Source: Ostrinia nubilalis (taxonomy: Eukaryota; Arthropoda; Insecta; Lepidoptera; Crambidae). Taken from it: a DNA stretch of 64,000 nt. The stretch's first letter is position 1. Every line of letters begins with the position of its first letter. This document shows positions 21,292-32,256 of the stretch, one piece after another. The stretch is from contig NC_087096.1 of assembly GCF_963855985.1 (NCBI RefSeq), forward strand, positions 15,252,001 to 15,316,000, in the 5' to 3' direction. The position numbers were made by a program, and so were the translations under genes. The notes under the pieces were generated by a model. It was not told the DNA's origin. It was given only the letters and a program-made list of their open reading frames with translations, and ran no database searches.

Positions 21292-22791
21292 ATGAATGAT
21301 AATGGTTTAATTCAAGACGCAGATGGAGTGTATGTTAACTTAATGATTGATGGAGTGGAAGATTTAGGAGAAAGAGAGATTGAGGACCGCACACAAGATA
21401 TTAGGAGTACGGAATACCAGACACAATTGAGAAATCGGGGAATTAGTGAGGACAACATGGAATGTACGGAAGATAGCTTATTACGAGCGGAAAAAAGAAT
21501 GCGCACTGTAGATGAAGAAGAGATTTGGACACAAGTTACTAGAAGTGGTAAGAGACGAGTACGGGAACTGAGAGGCACAATGAGAGAAGCGGTGGAGAAT
21601 AAAATAGAGATTTGTGTAACAAGTAAGGAAGCCTTGCCTAAACAATTCGCATTGGCACGATTACTCAAATCTGAAAATATTAAAGACATATCCAAAGTTA
21701 AATATGTTAACCCGTTTAAAGTCTTGATTACTTTCGATAACGACACTAGTGCAAGTCAACTTTGTCTTAATAAAACCTTTTTGGATAAGGGCTGGAAATG
21801 CCAAAAGACGCTTGAAGTGGGATTGTCGTATGGGGTACTGAGGGACTGTGAGGTGGAGTTAGATGAGAAAGAGATTTTGGAAAGTTTGTCGTCACCTATA
21901 GCGGATATTATATCAGTTAAGAGGCTCAACTACCGCGACATAGATGGAAAGTGGACACCAAGTGGCTGTGTGCGAATATGTTTTCAAGGATCATCACTGC
22001 CAGCTTTTGTCTTTATTCATGGTATCAAAACCAAAGTAGACCAATTCAAATTTCCAGTGACCCAATGTTCTAAGTGTTGGCGCTTTGGTCACTCAGGTAA
22101 ACTGTGCCCTTCTCGAAAACTAACGTGTCCTAAATGCAGTAACAATCATGCAAATTGCGAATCCCGAATTTTTAAATGCCCTAATTGTGGAGGCCAGCAC
22201 ATGGCCATGTTCAAAGGCTGCCCAGAATACTTAAAAGAAAAGAAAATAAGGGATATCATGGCGGAATTCAATTGCACTTATAAAATGGCAATAAACATGT
22301 ACGTTCCAACATCACCACGGTCTTCGCCAAGAACTTCACCACAGACTTCACCAGTAAGAAACAATCTAGATACACTCCTGTCTCCTAATGAGAGAGTGGA
22401 CCAGATCCCTTCTGTGAATAGCTCTTTTCCAGACGAGACTGAGAAAATTCCAATTAGTAATAAAAACACTCAAAATAAAAGAAAACAAACCGGAAAAAAA
22501 CAAAATACACAAAAAAACAAAGAGCAAACTCAATCTGACTGGGAGGCTATGACTTCAACAATGGAATCAACAACTTCAAATATTGCTCCGAACAATGATG
22601 ACCAGGAAACAAAGGAAGTGAGGCACGAACCAGAGTTACTTCAACGATTAAAGGAAATTATATTTATGAAGAAATATGACTTGAAAACTAAAGTTAAAAT
22701 GACAGTGCAAGTAGTTGGAGAGTGGATTTTATCATATTTAATAAATAATATCAAATATGTGGCACTTTTAAAAAACATATTTGATGGTTAG
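21292..22791 (+). CDS. LINE ORF1: nucleic-acid-binding Gag-like protein
   Basis: The first ATG of the frame is at 21292 (MNDNGLIQDADGVYVNLMID), giving 499 residues. The frame is open further upstream, but only with non-ATG starts and within the 5' region. The N-terminal third is acidic and probably flexible. The middle resembles the RRM-like part of such proteins. Near residues 259-310 stand three zinc-knuckle-like modules: CSKCWRFGHSGKLC, CPKCSNNHANC and CPNCGGQHMAMFKGC. The tail is rich in Ser, Pro, Thr and Lys (SPRSSPRTSPQTSP). In this family ORF1 coats the element's RNA and chaperones target-primed reverse transcription. It ends in TAG at 22789-22791, within the ORF2 start (ATGGTTAG). Confidence 0.88.
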   Translation: MNDNGLIQDADGVYVNLMIDGVEDLGEREIEDRTQDIRSTEYQTQLRNRGISEDNMECTEDSLLRAEKRMRTVDEEEIWTQVTRSGKRRVRELRGTMREAVENKIEICVTSKEALPKQFALARLLKSENIKDISKVKYVNPFKVLITFDNDTSASQLCLNKTFLDKGWKCQKTLEVGLSYGVLRDCEVELDEKEILESLSSPIADIISVKRLNYRDIDGKWTPSGCVRICFQGSSLPAFVFIHGIKTKVDQFKFPVTQCSKCWRFGHSGKLCPSRKLTCPKCSNNHANCESRIFKCPNCGGQHMAMFKGCPEYLKEKKIRDIMAEFNCTYKMAINMYVPTSPRSSPRTSPQTSPVRNNLDTLLSPNERVDQIPSVNSSFPDETEKIPISNKNTQNKRKQTGKKQNTQKNKEQTQSDWEAMTSTMESTTSNIAPNNDDQETKEVRHEPELLQRLKEIIFMKKYDLKTKVKMTVQVVGEWILSYLINNIKYVALLKNIFDG

Positions 22792-25700
22792 GACAACTAA
22801 ACACTTAAAATTAAATATAGCACAGTGGAATGCACAAAGTTTAAGACCTAAGTTAGTAGAATTCGAACAATTACTGTGTCAAGAAAATATACACATAGCT
22901 GCAATAAGTGAAACTTGGTTAGAGCCTGATAGCAGTTTGCGAGTGAATGGTTACAATATTTATAGAAAAGATAGGGATGACTCGTACGGAGGAGTTGCAA
23001 TAATGATTCACTATTCAATTCAATCGCAAATAGGCCAAGTGCAATATTGTACGGGCGGGATGGAGGTTATCAGTGTAAGGGTGTTCAACTGTGATCAAAT
23101 AGAGAACATAATTGCGGTTTATTGTCCATCATACGTACAAACTACTCAGCGGGATTGGGATCTGATATTTAGCTCAGGTACGCGTAAAACCCTGGTACTA
23201 GGAGATTTTAATGCCCATCATTCAAATTGGTCTTATAAAACCGATGTAAGAGGTGTACAAATTTTTGACTCGCTTATAGATAATAACTTAATAACACTAA
23301 ACGATGGCAACCCTACTCGTATAAAACTCGTAAATGGTTTAGTGCAAAAATCATCACCTGATATCTCAATGGCTTCCTCTGATCTGGCAACTAAATTATT
23401 ATGGTATGTTACATGTGAATCCCTTGGAAGTGACCATCTGATTATTAAATTAACAACAAATATTGAACCTACTTGGTCGCCTCTTATAAAAAGAAACTTT
23501 AAAAATGCCGATTGGACTTCTTACACAAAAGACATTCAGGAAAATCTTGTTAATTTACCACTTCCCCATGATAATCAAGAAGCATATGACATGCTTGTAA
23601 ATATTATAAATAAATCAGCAGACAAATACATTCCTATAGTTAAAATTAACATGAACCCAGCTAATAAGTTTTCCCCCAAACCATATTGGAATACAAACCT
23701 CTCCAAAGCGGTCGCTGAACGCCGTCTTGCACTCACAAAATTCAGACGTAATCCCTGTCCTAGGAACTACGACGAGCTTAAATTAAAAATCAGGGAAGCT
23801 CAGAAACTAATCCGTAACGCTAAAAGCGAGAGCTGGCGCAACTTCTGCAGTTCTACGGATGAAGTAATGTCTACTGGGGATCTATGGCGAAAAATGAAAT
23901 GGTTAAAAGGATACAAAACCCGCGGTAGTTATGTGGACATGGATAAAGCAAGTGCCCTGCTTCACAGTTTAACACCTGACTACGTACCTCCATGTCCGCC
24001 TAGGTGTATTTCTAGGAATGAGGTATTGGAAGATTGCATCACACTTCATGAACTCGAGAGCTGTATTAAATCAAAGGACACTGCCCCAGGGATGGATGGT
24101 ATTTCCTATTCAATGATCAAGAAGCTCCCTTATGTATGTAAACACATTGTATTAGATTTATTTAATAGATTTTTAGATACTTGTTTTGTCCCTGAACAAT
24201 GGCGTAACATATCGGTGATACCAATCCCAAAGGCTGGCCGGGATCCTAACTCATTGTCATCCCTACGTCCTATTTCATTAATTTCCTGTCTATGTAAAAT
24301 CTTTCACCATATCTTAAACAGAAGGCTCGAGTGGTTTATAGAGAAAAACTGTTGGTTATCTGATAAAACAGTAGGTTTTCGAAAACAAAGGTCCTGTATA
24401 GATAGTCTTAGTCGATTGGTGTCAGCTATACAGATTGGTTTTTGTAAAAAACAAGTTACCGTTGGATGCTTCCTAGATATTAATAATGCGTATAACAATG
24501 TCAATGTGACGTCTCTTATTAGTAAATTAGATAGTCTTAATGTAGGTGCTAAAATCTGTCAATATCTCTGGAATTTTTTAAGTAATCGATGTCTACAAAT
24601 TAAAATTGAAAATACTGTGTTAAGTAGAACCACTGGCCGAGGTCTAGCACAAGGCGACCCGTTATCCCCCTTACTATTTAACATTATTACAATAGAAGTG
24701 TGTGCCATTTTGACTAATATCGATATCTCCCAATATGCGGATGACTTTGTCTTGTACAGCTCGGTGACCAACGCCCTGGAGGCCAAAACTACATTACAGG
24801 CAGCTTTAGATAGTTTTACCATTATTTTAAATGAAATTGGGTTGGAATTTTCTCCAGAAAAGTGTAAAGTATGCATATTTACAAAAAAATCAAAAAGAAT
24901 ATCAATTAACCTAAATATAAATAATCAGCCTTTACAGACGGTAGATAACGTGAAGTACTTGGGAATGTGGTTGGACAGGTCATTAAGATGGACTAAACAT
25001 GTAAATGAACTTATTGTTAACGTTTTAAAATATATCAATATTTTTAAGGTCTTAGCAGGTTCAGGCTGGGGAGTTCATCCTAAACATCTAAGGAAGCTAT
25101 ACATATCTACTATCAGAAGCCGGATAGACTATGGTAGTTTTCTTTACGATACGTGTTGTAAGACTCATTTAGGGAAATTAGATAAAATTCAAAATCAAGC
25201 TCTACGCGTCATAGGCGGTTTCATCAGGAGTACTCCAATCCACGTTATGGAGAGTGAACTATGCCTCCAACCTTTAGAACTACGTAGATGGTATCTAGGT
25301 GCTAAATTTTGCTTAAAATCAAAATCTTTTTCTGATAACCCCATTCATGTCTATTAGAAACTTTATGTGGTCTTTGTGAGGCTAATTTATGGAAAAGGAA
25401 AATACCGGTATTGACCATACTTCATAAATATATAAAATCTAAACCTGTCAGCAATATTAAACAATTGGAAATGTTCTCCTTAGACACTTGGGTAAATAAT
25501 ATATGTTTGGATAAAATTGTAATCCACAGTATTACATCGATGGAAAAGGCCAAGCAAAAATATAATGTAGTCATATTAAGAAAATTGTGCACAGAATACC
25601 TCAATACTAAATATTCAGACTCTTGGCCGATTTATACTGATGGCTCAAAACAAACTCATGGTATAGGAGCTGCATTCTTAGATACTAACACTGGTAGCTC

Positions 25701-26481
25701 AATTAAATTAAAGATAGATGCGAATATTTCAATCATGCACGCGGAACTAATCGCTATTGCTGAAGCATTGTCATACATTACCACACTAGATTATGACAAG
25801 TTTGTTATCCTAACAGACTCAAAAAGCTCGCTACAGCATTTGGCTCGATGCACCTCGGTAATACGAGGGCTACCGATTGCCTATGACATTTTGAAATCAA
25901 TTCGCTCTCTATTGATGCAAAATAAATTGATTACACTTCAGTGGATACCGTCTCACATTGGGCTCTCAGGTAATGATGAAGTAGATACATTGGCCAAGCT
26001 AGCCTGTCTGGATGGTGAACAATTTTCTGTAGTTCCATTTCACACTGAACATATTTCCTCTATTAAAATAAGGTGCAATGAATTGTGGCAAGAATACTTT
26101 GATAAAAGGTCGGCAGAGAAAGGTATATGGTATAGAACTGTTCAACCGCATCCTTTGAGTTCTCCATGGATTGATTGTGCTCTTAGTCGAAATTACATAA
26201 CGATGCTGTTAAGACTCCGTTCCGGTCACATACCACTGAATAAGTTTGCTTTCATGATGAGAAAGGTTTCATCTCCTAATTGTAGTCAGTGCAACGTCCC
26301 TGAAGATGCATATCACGTTATGGTGGAATGTGTCCGGGGGCAGATATTGAGACATATTTATTTCGGAAGTAGACTTAATGTCTTGGGTGCCTGTAATGAA
26401 GTTTTGTCTTCCCCTCTATCCAAAGATGCTATGTATTTATGTAAAATTGTTAAAGAGTGTTCAGATAAAAGAAATATCTAG
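22784..26481 (+). pseudogene. LINE ORF2: endonuclease, reverse transcriptase, RNase H; one frameshift
   Basis: It starts at ATG 22784, overlapping the ORF1 stop (ATGGTTAG), which suggests termination-reinitiation. Residues 1-225 form an APE endonuclease: NAQSLRPKL, ISETWLEP, LGDFNAHHSNW and GSDHLI. RT follows, with LRPISLISCLCKIFHHIL, motif A FLDINNAY, AQGDPLSPLLFN and the YADD motif at about residue 650. After 25342 the frame shifts by one: a stop appears at 25355-25357 while the next frame continues without a gap. A lost C in the CCCC run at 25339-25342 explains it. Then comes RNase H with all four acidic residues (YTDGSK, MHAELIAI, LTDSKSS, GNDEVDTLAK) and a C-terminal CSQCNVPEDAYHVMVEC zinc motif. 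Otherwise undamaged. Confidence 0.92.
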
Positions 26482-26573
26482 TGTAAGATTGTTTGTGAAT
26501 GCTATTGAGCGACATGTTCACTCAGTGAACAAGCTCATAAAATAAAGATTAAAAAAAAAAAAACCCAAACCCT

Positions 26574-27513
26574 GAGAAGAACCCAACACTGAACAGTCTC
26601 ACGCTAAACTCTACAATTTATTTTCCTTTTTTTTGGTATAAAATGATGGGTTTTTCTCCAACTCGACTCATGACACAGAATACACGTATGTCCAGTTAGT
26701 GAAACTTAAATAAATAAATGAACTTATTTTTGTCATTTTCACAACTTGATTTTGTAACTAAACAGAGTTAACATCTAAGCTCTTAAAAGTTACACCCTAG
26801 TTGAATTCTGGCTTAAGTTATCATTTAGTATGGAAATGCCATTTGATCTCTGTATGGATCATAATGGTCTGAAAATAAACGTATTATTATTATTATTTAA
26901 TCCAGAGTTCATACTAGGTGTAACTTTTTTATTAATAAGGTGGAAAATGTAGCGGAATGTGAAATTTTATGAAGGTTAGAAATAATGGTTTTAGTGTATT
27001 TCAAATCGTGGGTTGAATCACGAAAAGGCGTAGGTAACTAACATACCTATAGGCGTAAATAATATAACAACTTTTTAAAAAGACTTTGATTTTAATAAAA
27101 TGACGATATTGAGTGTAACTCATCATGTTATTAAAAAACATGCATTTCATAAGTTCATAACCTCACAAAAGATCATAACTGAATTCTTTATCAGAAAGCC
27201 AGTATTGACAGTTAAAAATGGCCGAAACGCACATTTTCCATACCTTAAATTTTCTTTATACGTCGCTCCTTTAAAATTAATAAAAATCAGTTACGTCTAT
27301 TCGCGATCCAAGAAATGAAATACAGTACCAACCAGTAAACAATGTATCAAGGTAACTTAGCTGGACACAACAACAATAAATCATAATATTTGCACCCAAC
27401 AGGATTCAAACTTCAGTGAAGTAGCAATCCGTTTCACGAACTAGGTACCAAGGTAGAAGTTAGTTCACTAGACAGTTCAATTTTAAACTCTCTCGAGCGA
27501 ATAATTTTTACCA
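26574..27513. other. Intergenic with one MITE
   Basis: Apart from the MITE at 26767-26942 there is nothing I can name. A short open frame at 27100-27318 has no recognisable features. Confidence 0.4.
26767..26942. mobile_element. MITE with AGTTACACC inverted ends
   Basis: AAAAGTTACACCCTAGTTGAATTCTGG on the left faces CCAGAGTTCATACTAGGTGTAACTTTTT on the right, followed by ATTAATAAGG. A half copy of the same family lies at 35332-35372, and a related foldback with TAACCCCCTTACTAATAA ends at 56532-56656. A TATTATTATTATT run is in the loop. Confidence 0.65.
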
Positions 27514-27732
27514 TCTATACTAATATATTATAAATGCGAAAGTAACTCTGTCTGTCTTTCACGCCTAAACCACTAAACCGATTTTGATGAAATTTAGCAT
27601 AGAGATAGTTTGAGTCCCGGGAAAGGACATAAGGAAGTTTTTATCCCGGTTTTTGAAACAGGGACGCGCGCGATAAAGTTTTTCTGTGACAGATAAAATT
27701 CCACGCGGGCGAAGCCGCGGGCGGACAGCTAG
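27514..27732 (+). mobile_element. Lep1-like Helitron
   Basis: TC start after A, TATTATAAATGCGAAAGTAAC, short GTCT run, end GCGGGCGGACAGCTAG before T. Confidence 0.85.
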
Positions 27733-28000
27733 TAATAGAATAAAGAACGTTTTAAACGTTTTTATCAGTTTAAAATCTGCAATCTAATTTAACGATCTTC
27801 AATCTGGCGTTAAAGAAATGGGTTTTTGAGAATTTCCCGAACACCAGGAGTTTATTGGTTCATCGGAGGCGGTGCACATAAATTTAACTATCAATTCTTT
27901 AGTTCAGTGAGCATTCTGCATTGTGCCAGGATGCACGGGGTAATAGTAGGAAATATAAGTGTAGGGTTGTTGTTGTTGACTTTATTTATTTATGCTTTTA

Positions 28001-28313
28001 CACTGAAAATAATGTTTCGTTACTGCTTACACAACAAAAGTGACCACCGAACACTTTGATTATGAGGAACAAAATGTTGTGTAAATTAAACAAATAATTC
28101 TGTAGTGAGCTAGACTTAGGCTGGGTTGCACCATCTTACTTTGACTTTAACAAACGTCAATAATCTGTCAAACTCCATACAAAAAGCACCGGTTATCGCT
28201 AAAGTTACCGTTAAAGTTAGGTGGTACAACTCAGCCTTAGTTTGGTTATAGTTAACACTTAGTTCGGTGGTCACTTTTGTTGTGTAAGCAGTAACCAAAC
28301 ATTTTTTTCAGTG
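28001..28313. mobile_element. Foldback element with CACTGAAAA ends and TA target, carrying another MITE
   Basis: The ends read inward CACTGAAAATAATGTTTCG and CACTGAAAAAAATGTTTGG and match for about 60 bp (TTACTGCTTACACAACAAAAG, TGACCACCGAAC). TA lies at 27999-28000 and 28314-28315. A second MITE (28119-28236) sits inside. Confidence 0.75.
28119..28236. mobile_element. MITE GGCTGRGTTGCACC with TTA target
   Basis: Foldback of 118 bp with inward ends GGCTGGGTTGCACCATC and GGCTGAGTTGTACCACC. TTA is duplicated at 28116-28118 and 28237-28239. Sister copies: 39369-39941 (split) and 57064-57175. A TWA target suits PIF/Harbinger MITEs. Confidence 0.8.
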
Positions 28314-28444
28314 TATGCCATGGTACATAAGGCGAACTTAATGCCATAAAGGCATTATCTGCTAGTTCACCTTCGGGCTAAGCTGAAAAAATTGGCGGTG
28401 CTAGAAAGCATAGGAAGACTTTATGTAGGTATGTACGAGTACCT

Positions 28445-28666
28445 AGTGATGACAACAGAGGGCGCATCGGCGGGGGAGCGCGGGGTCCCCGCGCCTACAC
28501 ATAAATACGCTGCCGCAACCGCGGCCGCCGCTCACTCATTCCGTACGACCATCGCGCGCGCATCTTAGTCTTGCTGTAATAATATAACCAGTTCAAAAAT
28601 ACAGTTTTTCATTATAAATCTCCTGTAGGGTTCGAAGTTAGGCTCAACTTAGACCTACGGGGAACA
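28445..28666 (+). repeat. BEL/Pao 5' LTR
   Basis: 222 bp, matching 38441-38662 base for base in every stretch I compared. Ends AGTGATGACAACAG...CTACGGGGAACA. An ATAAATA box (28501-28507) is followed 25-35 bp later by CTCACTCATTCC (28531-28542), with an insect initiator-like TCATTC, the likely RNA start. Matching LTRs mean a recent insertion. Flanks GTACCT (28439-28444) and GTAACT (38663-38668) could be a TSD with one change. Confidence 0.9.
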
Positions 28667-28668
28667 TA

Positions 28669-28682
28669 TGGTCCTTCGATCC
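28669..28682 (+). other. BEL/Pao primer-binding site, tRNA-Tyr-like
   Basis: TGGTCCTTCGATCC begins 2 nt after the LTR. Eukaryotic tRNA-Tyr ends GGCTCGAAGGACCA (from general knowledge), so 11 nt match followed by one mismatch. Confidence 0.6.
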
Positions 28683-29763
28683 TCAACGTAAAGTACGCGA
28701 GAAATTCCGGTGCGACACGTCTTCAAATTTGAATACTGCAAACGTCAACGGTCCGTCCGGTTCCGCAAGCAATACGACATGTGCAAGATATTCGCACAAC
28801 AGCAGCCCTCGACGGTTCCTGGTCATCAGCAGAGCAGTATCAACGCCGAGATCATCGTCTACGTGCAGCCCAGGGCCAGCATCGAAGATCCAGCGTCCAG
28901 GAAACGTCGGCCTTCAGCGTCAGCGCTCATCGGCGTTCAGTGAAGAGGAGTCATCAGCGAAAAGAAGAAAGGATAAGTTGCGCCATAGCCCGAAACCGTG
29001 AGATCGATCCATTTTCTTTCTTTTTTTTCCCATCACATCACATATCATCCGCTTTGCGAACCCACATCCAAGCTTCGCAATCACTTCTTTCATAATCCAT
29101 TTCGTAAAATCATCACCCATTTTTCATCTCTTCCGTATCAGTAGTTAGCAAAATCCTCATTTTCAAAACTCATTTACTAAGTCTACCTTCACATTGAATA
29201 ACTTGTAGTTAACGTATTTTCTCAACTGTGGTGTCTGTCAAGCTTTGCAGTAAAATCAAACAATAAAACATTTGGTAAAATATAGTTCATTAAATTCATA
29301 AATAATTTTCAAATCATAAAATCAGCAAACATCAATTCATCATAACAATAACAATATTATTGTGTATTCTGCTTCGCATTAACACTACGTAGATAGCCAC
29401 TAATACTACACAAATTGTCTTTCCTTGTTTTAATTTGTTTTTTTTTTTAATTTTTTATTTCTAGGTCGGTAGACACCGAGTCGCCGACACGACTCGGGAG
29501 TCGTGTGCTATCTTCACAAGTCAACATCTCGGTCGTATCTCGGTTGCACCGTTCCTATTATTAATTTCTTTTCATTTTTTGCAAAACACTTGATACTACG
29601 TAACGATTTTTTTAATATTTACATCATACTTATTCTACTTAACTTATACAAAACCCTTAAACTTACATATTCTAATTTGACAATACAAAAATAAAGTAAA
29701 TTACAATCTTAAACATATAATTAATTCAAGTCCTTAAAGTAAATATATCAATCAATCATAACA
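28683..29763 (+). other. BEL/Pao 5' untranslated leader
   Basis: About 1.1 kb between the primer site and the first gag ATG, AT-rich after 29000. Small open frames at 28710-29095 lack features. Two competing stems lie at 29477-29506: CCGAGTCG with CGACTCGG, and ACACGACTC with GAGTCGTGT. They could be a packaging or dimerisation hairpin, but this is inference. Confidence 0.5.
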
Positions 29764-30119
29764 ATGTCTGAAGCAAAAATATCACAATTAGTTAAAAGGC
29801 GTGGAACAATAAAAAGTAAAATCACTAGCTTTTCAAATTACATAAATGTAGTAAAAGATGATTCAGTGTTGCCAAATTCCCCGCTTTTTAACGAAATTAA
29901 ATTACGTCTTGAAAAGATTGATGCCTTATATGAGGACTTTGATACTCTTCAGACGGAGATTGAAGAGCTTACGGAGGATCCCGACCTGAGATATCAGGAG
30001 CGGGAGGCCATCGAGAACCAATACTACGTCGCGATCGGCACGGCGAGGGCACTGCTCGAGCCGTCCCCTGCGGCCGCTGCGCTCGCGCTCAACGGTTCTG
30101 AGGTAAGCTCTCTTGATGC
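29764..30119 (+). pseudogene. BEL/Pao Gag, N-terminal part
   Basis: ATG at 29764, MSEAKISQLVKRRGTIKSKI, then a coiled region (LRLEKIDALYEDFDTLQTEI, EELTEDPDLR) and an Ala-rich segment. This is the usual helical N-terminus of BEL Gag (KRRGTIK.KIT.F..YI). The frame is broken at AAGCTCAC (30120-30127) by a 158-bp insertion and continues in phase after the second AAGCTCAC (30278-30285). Confidence 0.85.
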
Positions 30120-30277
30120 AAGCTCACTCATTCCGTACGACCATCGCGCGCGCATCTTAGTCTTGCTGTAATAATATAACCAGTTCAAAAATACAGTTTT
30201 TCATTATAAATCTCCTGTAGGGTTCGAAGTTAGGCTCAACTTAGACCTACGGGGAACATATGGTCATTCGAGCCGGA
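30120..30277 (+). repeat. 158-bp R-U5 plus tRNA-copy insertion in gag
   Basis: From GCTCACTCATTCC at 30122 to GGGGAACA at 30258 the sequence repeats LTR positions 28530-28666, followed by the same TA. Then comes TGGTCATTCGAGCCGGAA (30261-30278), 18 nt that fit the complement of the tRNA-Tyr 3' end better than the element's own primer site does. The 8-mer AAGCTCAC stands at both sides (30120-30127, 30278-30285). The length of 158 removes the gag frame shift exactly when subtracted. See findings for the proposed origin. Confidence 0.8.
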
Positions 30278-32256
30278 AAGCTCACAAAGACACAACAAGT
30301 TCGTAAGATTACCTAAAATTGAATTGCCTACCTTCAACGGGGACTATCAGCAGTGGCTCGAGTTTCGCGATACATTTGTTTCTATTATTCATTCCAATGA
30401 TAGTATGGACGAAATTAATAAATTTCATTACCTTCGCGCTTGTTTAAGAGAAAGTGCTTCATTAGTAATTAAAAGCCTGGATTTCAAGGCCAATAATTAT
30501 ACGGCTGCTTGGGAATTGTTGTGTAAACGATACGACAACAAACGCCTGCTTGTCAATAATCATGTGCAATCACTCTTTAACATAAATGCTATACAAAAGG
30601 AATCGAGCAAGGCTTTGCGATACATAGTAGATATCACAAACAAAAACCTACGTGCCTTGGCTACCCTAGACCAGCCTACAGAACATTGGGATACCTTGAT
30701 CATTTACATGATGTCTACTAAATTAGATAGTACTTCAAACAGAGAATGGGAGGAATTTCGCAATAATCGTAGTGACCCACCCACACTAGACATTTTTTTA
30801 ACATTTTTGTCAAACAGGGCTGACCTTTTGGAGACATTAGAGGAGACAAGAAATAAAGGTAAAATTGATCAGGCACCTACAACCAGGGCTAAAAGCTTCA
30901 TTGTATCTTCTAGCAAGCCCAAATCTCATTGCTGTCCTCTATGTCAGAAGGAACATCAACTGTTTTCCTGTGACTCATTCCGTAGGTTACCTGTTGAGAC
31001 ACGCATACTTAAGGTAAAAGAATACAAGGTTTGTCAAAACTGCCTTCGACCAGGTCACAACGAGTCACGCTGCAAGCTGTCACATTGCAAGTATTGTAAT
31101 ATAAAACACAATACTCTTTTGCACAAAGGTTCACCCCAAGAGACAGTTTCCCATGACAGCATCGTACTTTCTGCCAATTCTTCACAACACAAAAACTATG
31201 TCAATAACACATGTCATATATTGCTTTCCACAGCTCTGGTCAACGTGATCGACAAGCGTGGAAAATCGCATCCAGCCAGAATCCTGCTAGACAACGGCAG
31301 TACGGGTAACTTCGTCACACAAGATCTCTGTGGCAGACTGAACCTCCCTACCCGCCTAGCTAGTTCAAAGGTAACAGGCATAAACAACCAAACGTCCAAA
31401 AGCACTCAGTCTTGCTCTCTTACATTAGAGTCTTATAATGGTCACTATAGAACCAATATTGATTGCTTCGTTCTTCCACAAATAACTTCGTTATTACCAA
31501 ACACATACATAGACATACACGATCTAAACATACCATCTGGAGTTTGTCTAGCCGATCCAAACTTCTACGTACCGTCAACCATCAATTTACTAGTAGGTGC
31601 GGACGTCTTTTGGAGTGTGATTGGCACAAATCGCATCCAGTTAGGTAAAAACAAGCCGGTTCTATTCGAAACTAAGTTTGGATGGCTAGTTTCAGGCGCC
31701 ATAAGCCAACCGGGTCCTAGTAATCATGTGTGTATGCACATCAATAGTAATCAAGACCAGTCTGATCTGACCCGCTTCTGGGAGTTGGATACAATTCCAC
31801 CCCAATACAAACACACACTAGATGAGCTTCAGTGTGAAAAACATTTTTTAGAAACCACCAGACGAGATAGTAACGGTCGCTTCATAGTTTCAATGCCACT
31901 CAATGACTCACCAGACGTACTTGGGGAGTCATTATTTATTGCAAAACGTAGATTCTTATCTCTTGAACTTCGTCTGGAAAGAGATCCTAGTATGAAACAC
32001 TTATATTTACAATTTATGACTGAATACTTGGATCTAGGTCACATGACCGAAATAATACCTAAATCCAACACTAAGTATTGTTATTTACCACATCATGGTG
32101 TCTATAAGGAGAGTAGCTCCACTACAAAATTAAGAGTAGTGTTCGACGCGTCAGCCAAAACGTCGTCCGGTAAGTCATTGAACGACATACAACGCGTAGG
32201 GCCTACCATTCAGGATGAAATATTTTCCATATTAGGTATTACGTTTCCGTCAACAT
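30278..32256 (+). pseudogene. BEL/Pao Gag C-terminus, zinc knuckles, protease and start of RT
   Basis: Begins with LPKIELPTFNGDYQQWLEF, the hallmark central Gag block of BEL elements. Then come zinc modules CCPLCQKEHQLFSC and CQNCLRPGHNESRCKLSHC (about 31000-31100), the aspartic protease motif ARILLDNGSTGNFV (about 31280, DNG in place of the usual DSG), and the A17/RT linker with VVFDASAKTSSGKSLNDIQ (about 32135). The frame slips by an apparent small insertion near 32234-32238 (TTAGGTATTACG). The sequence is then cut at CAG 32257-32259 by the element 32260-34631. RT continues at 34632. Confidence 0.9.

Larger units (their letters stand above)
21158..26561 (+). mobile_element. Nearly intact LINE of the I/Jockey type with RNase H
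   Basis: The element starts CAGTGTCGCAGCG and ends in a poly-A run. The 12-mer AACCCAAACCCT flanks it directly at 21146-21157 and 26562-26573, a perfect TSD that defines a full-length insertion of about 5.4 kb. It has a 134-bp 5' region, ORF1, ORF2 overlapping by 8 nt, and an 80-bp 3' region. A CAGT-type first base block suits the internal promoters of this class. One single-base frameshift in ORF2 is the only damage seen, so the insertion is young. Confidence 0.92.

Noticed and set aside
28710..29095. Several overlapping small open frames after the BEL LTR
   Set aside because: They lie in the long leader in different frames without motifs. The gag start at 29764 has the family signature.
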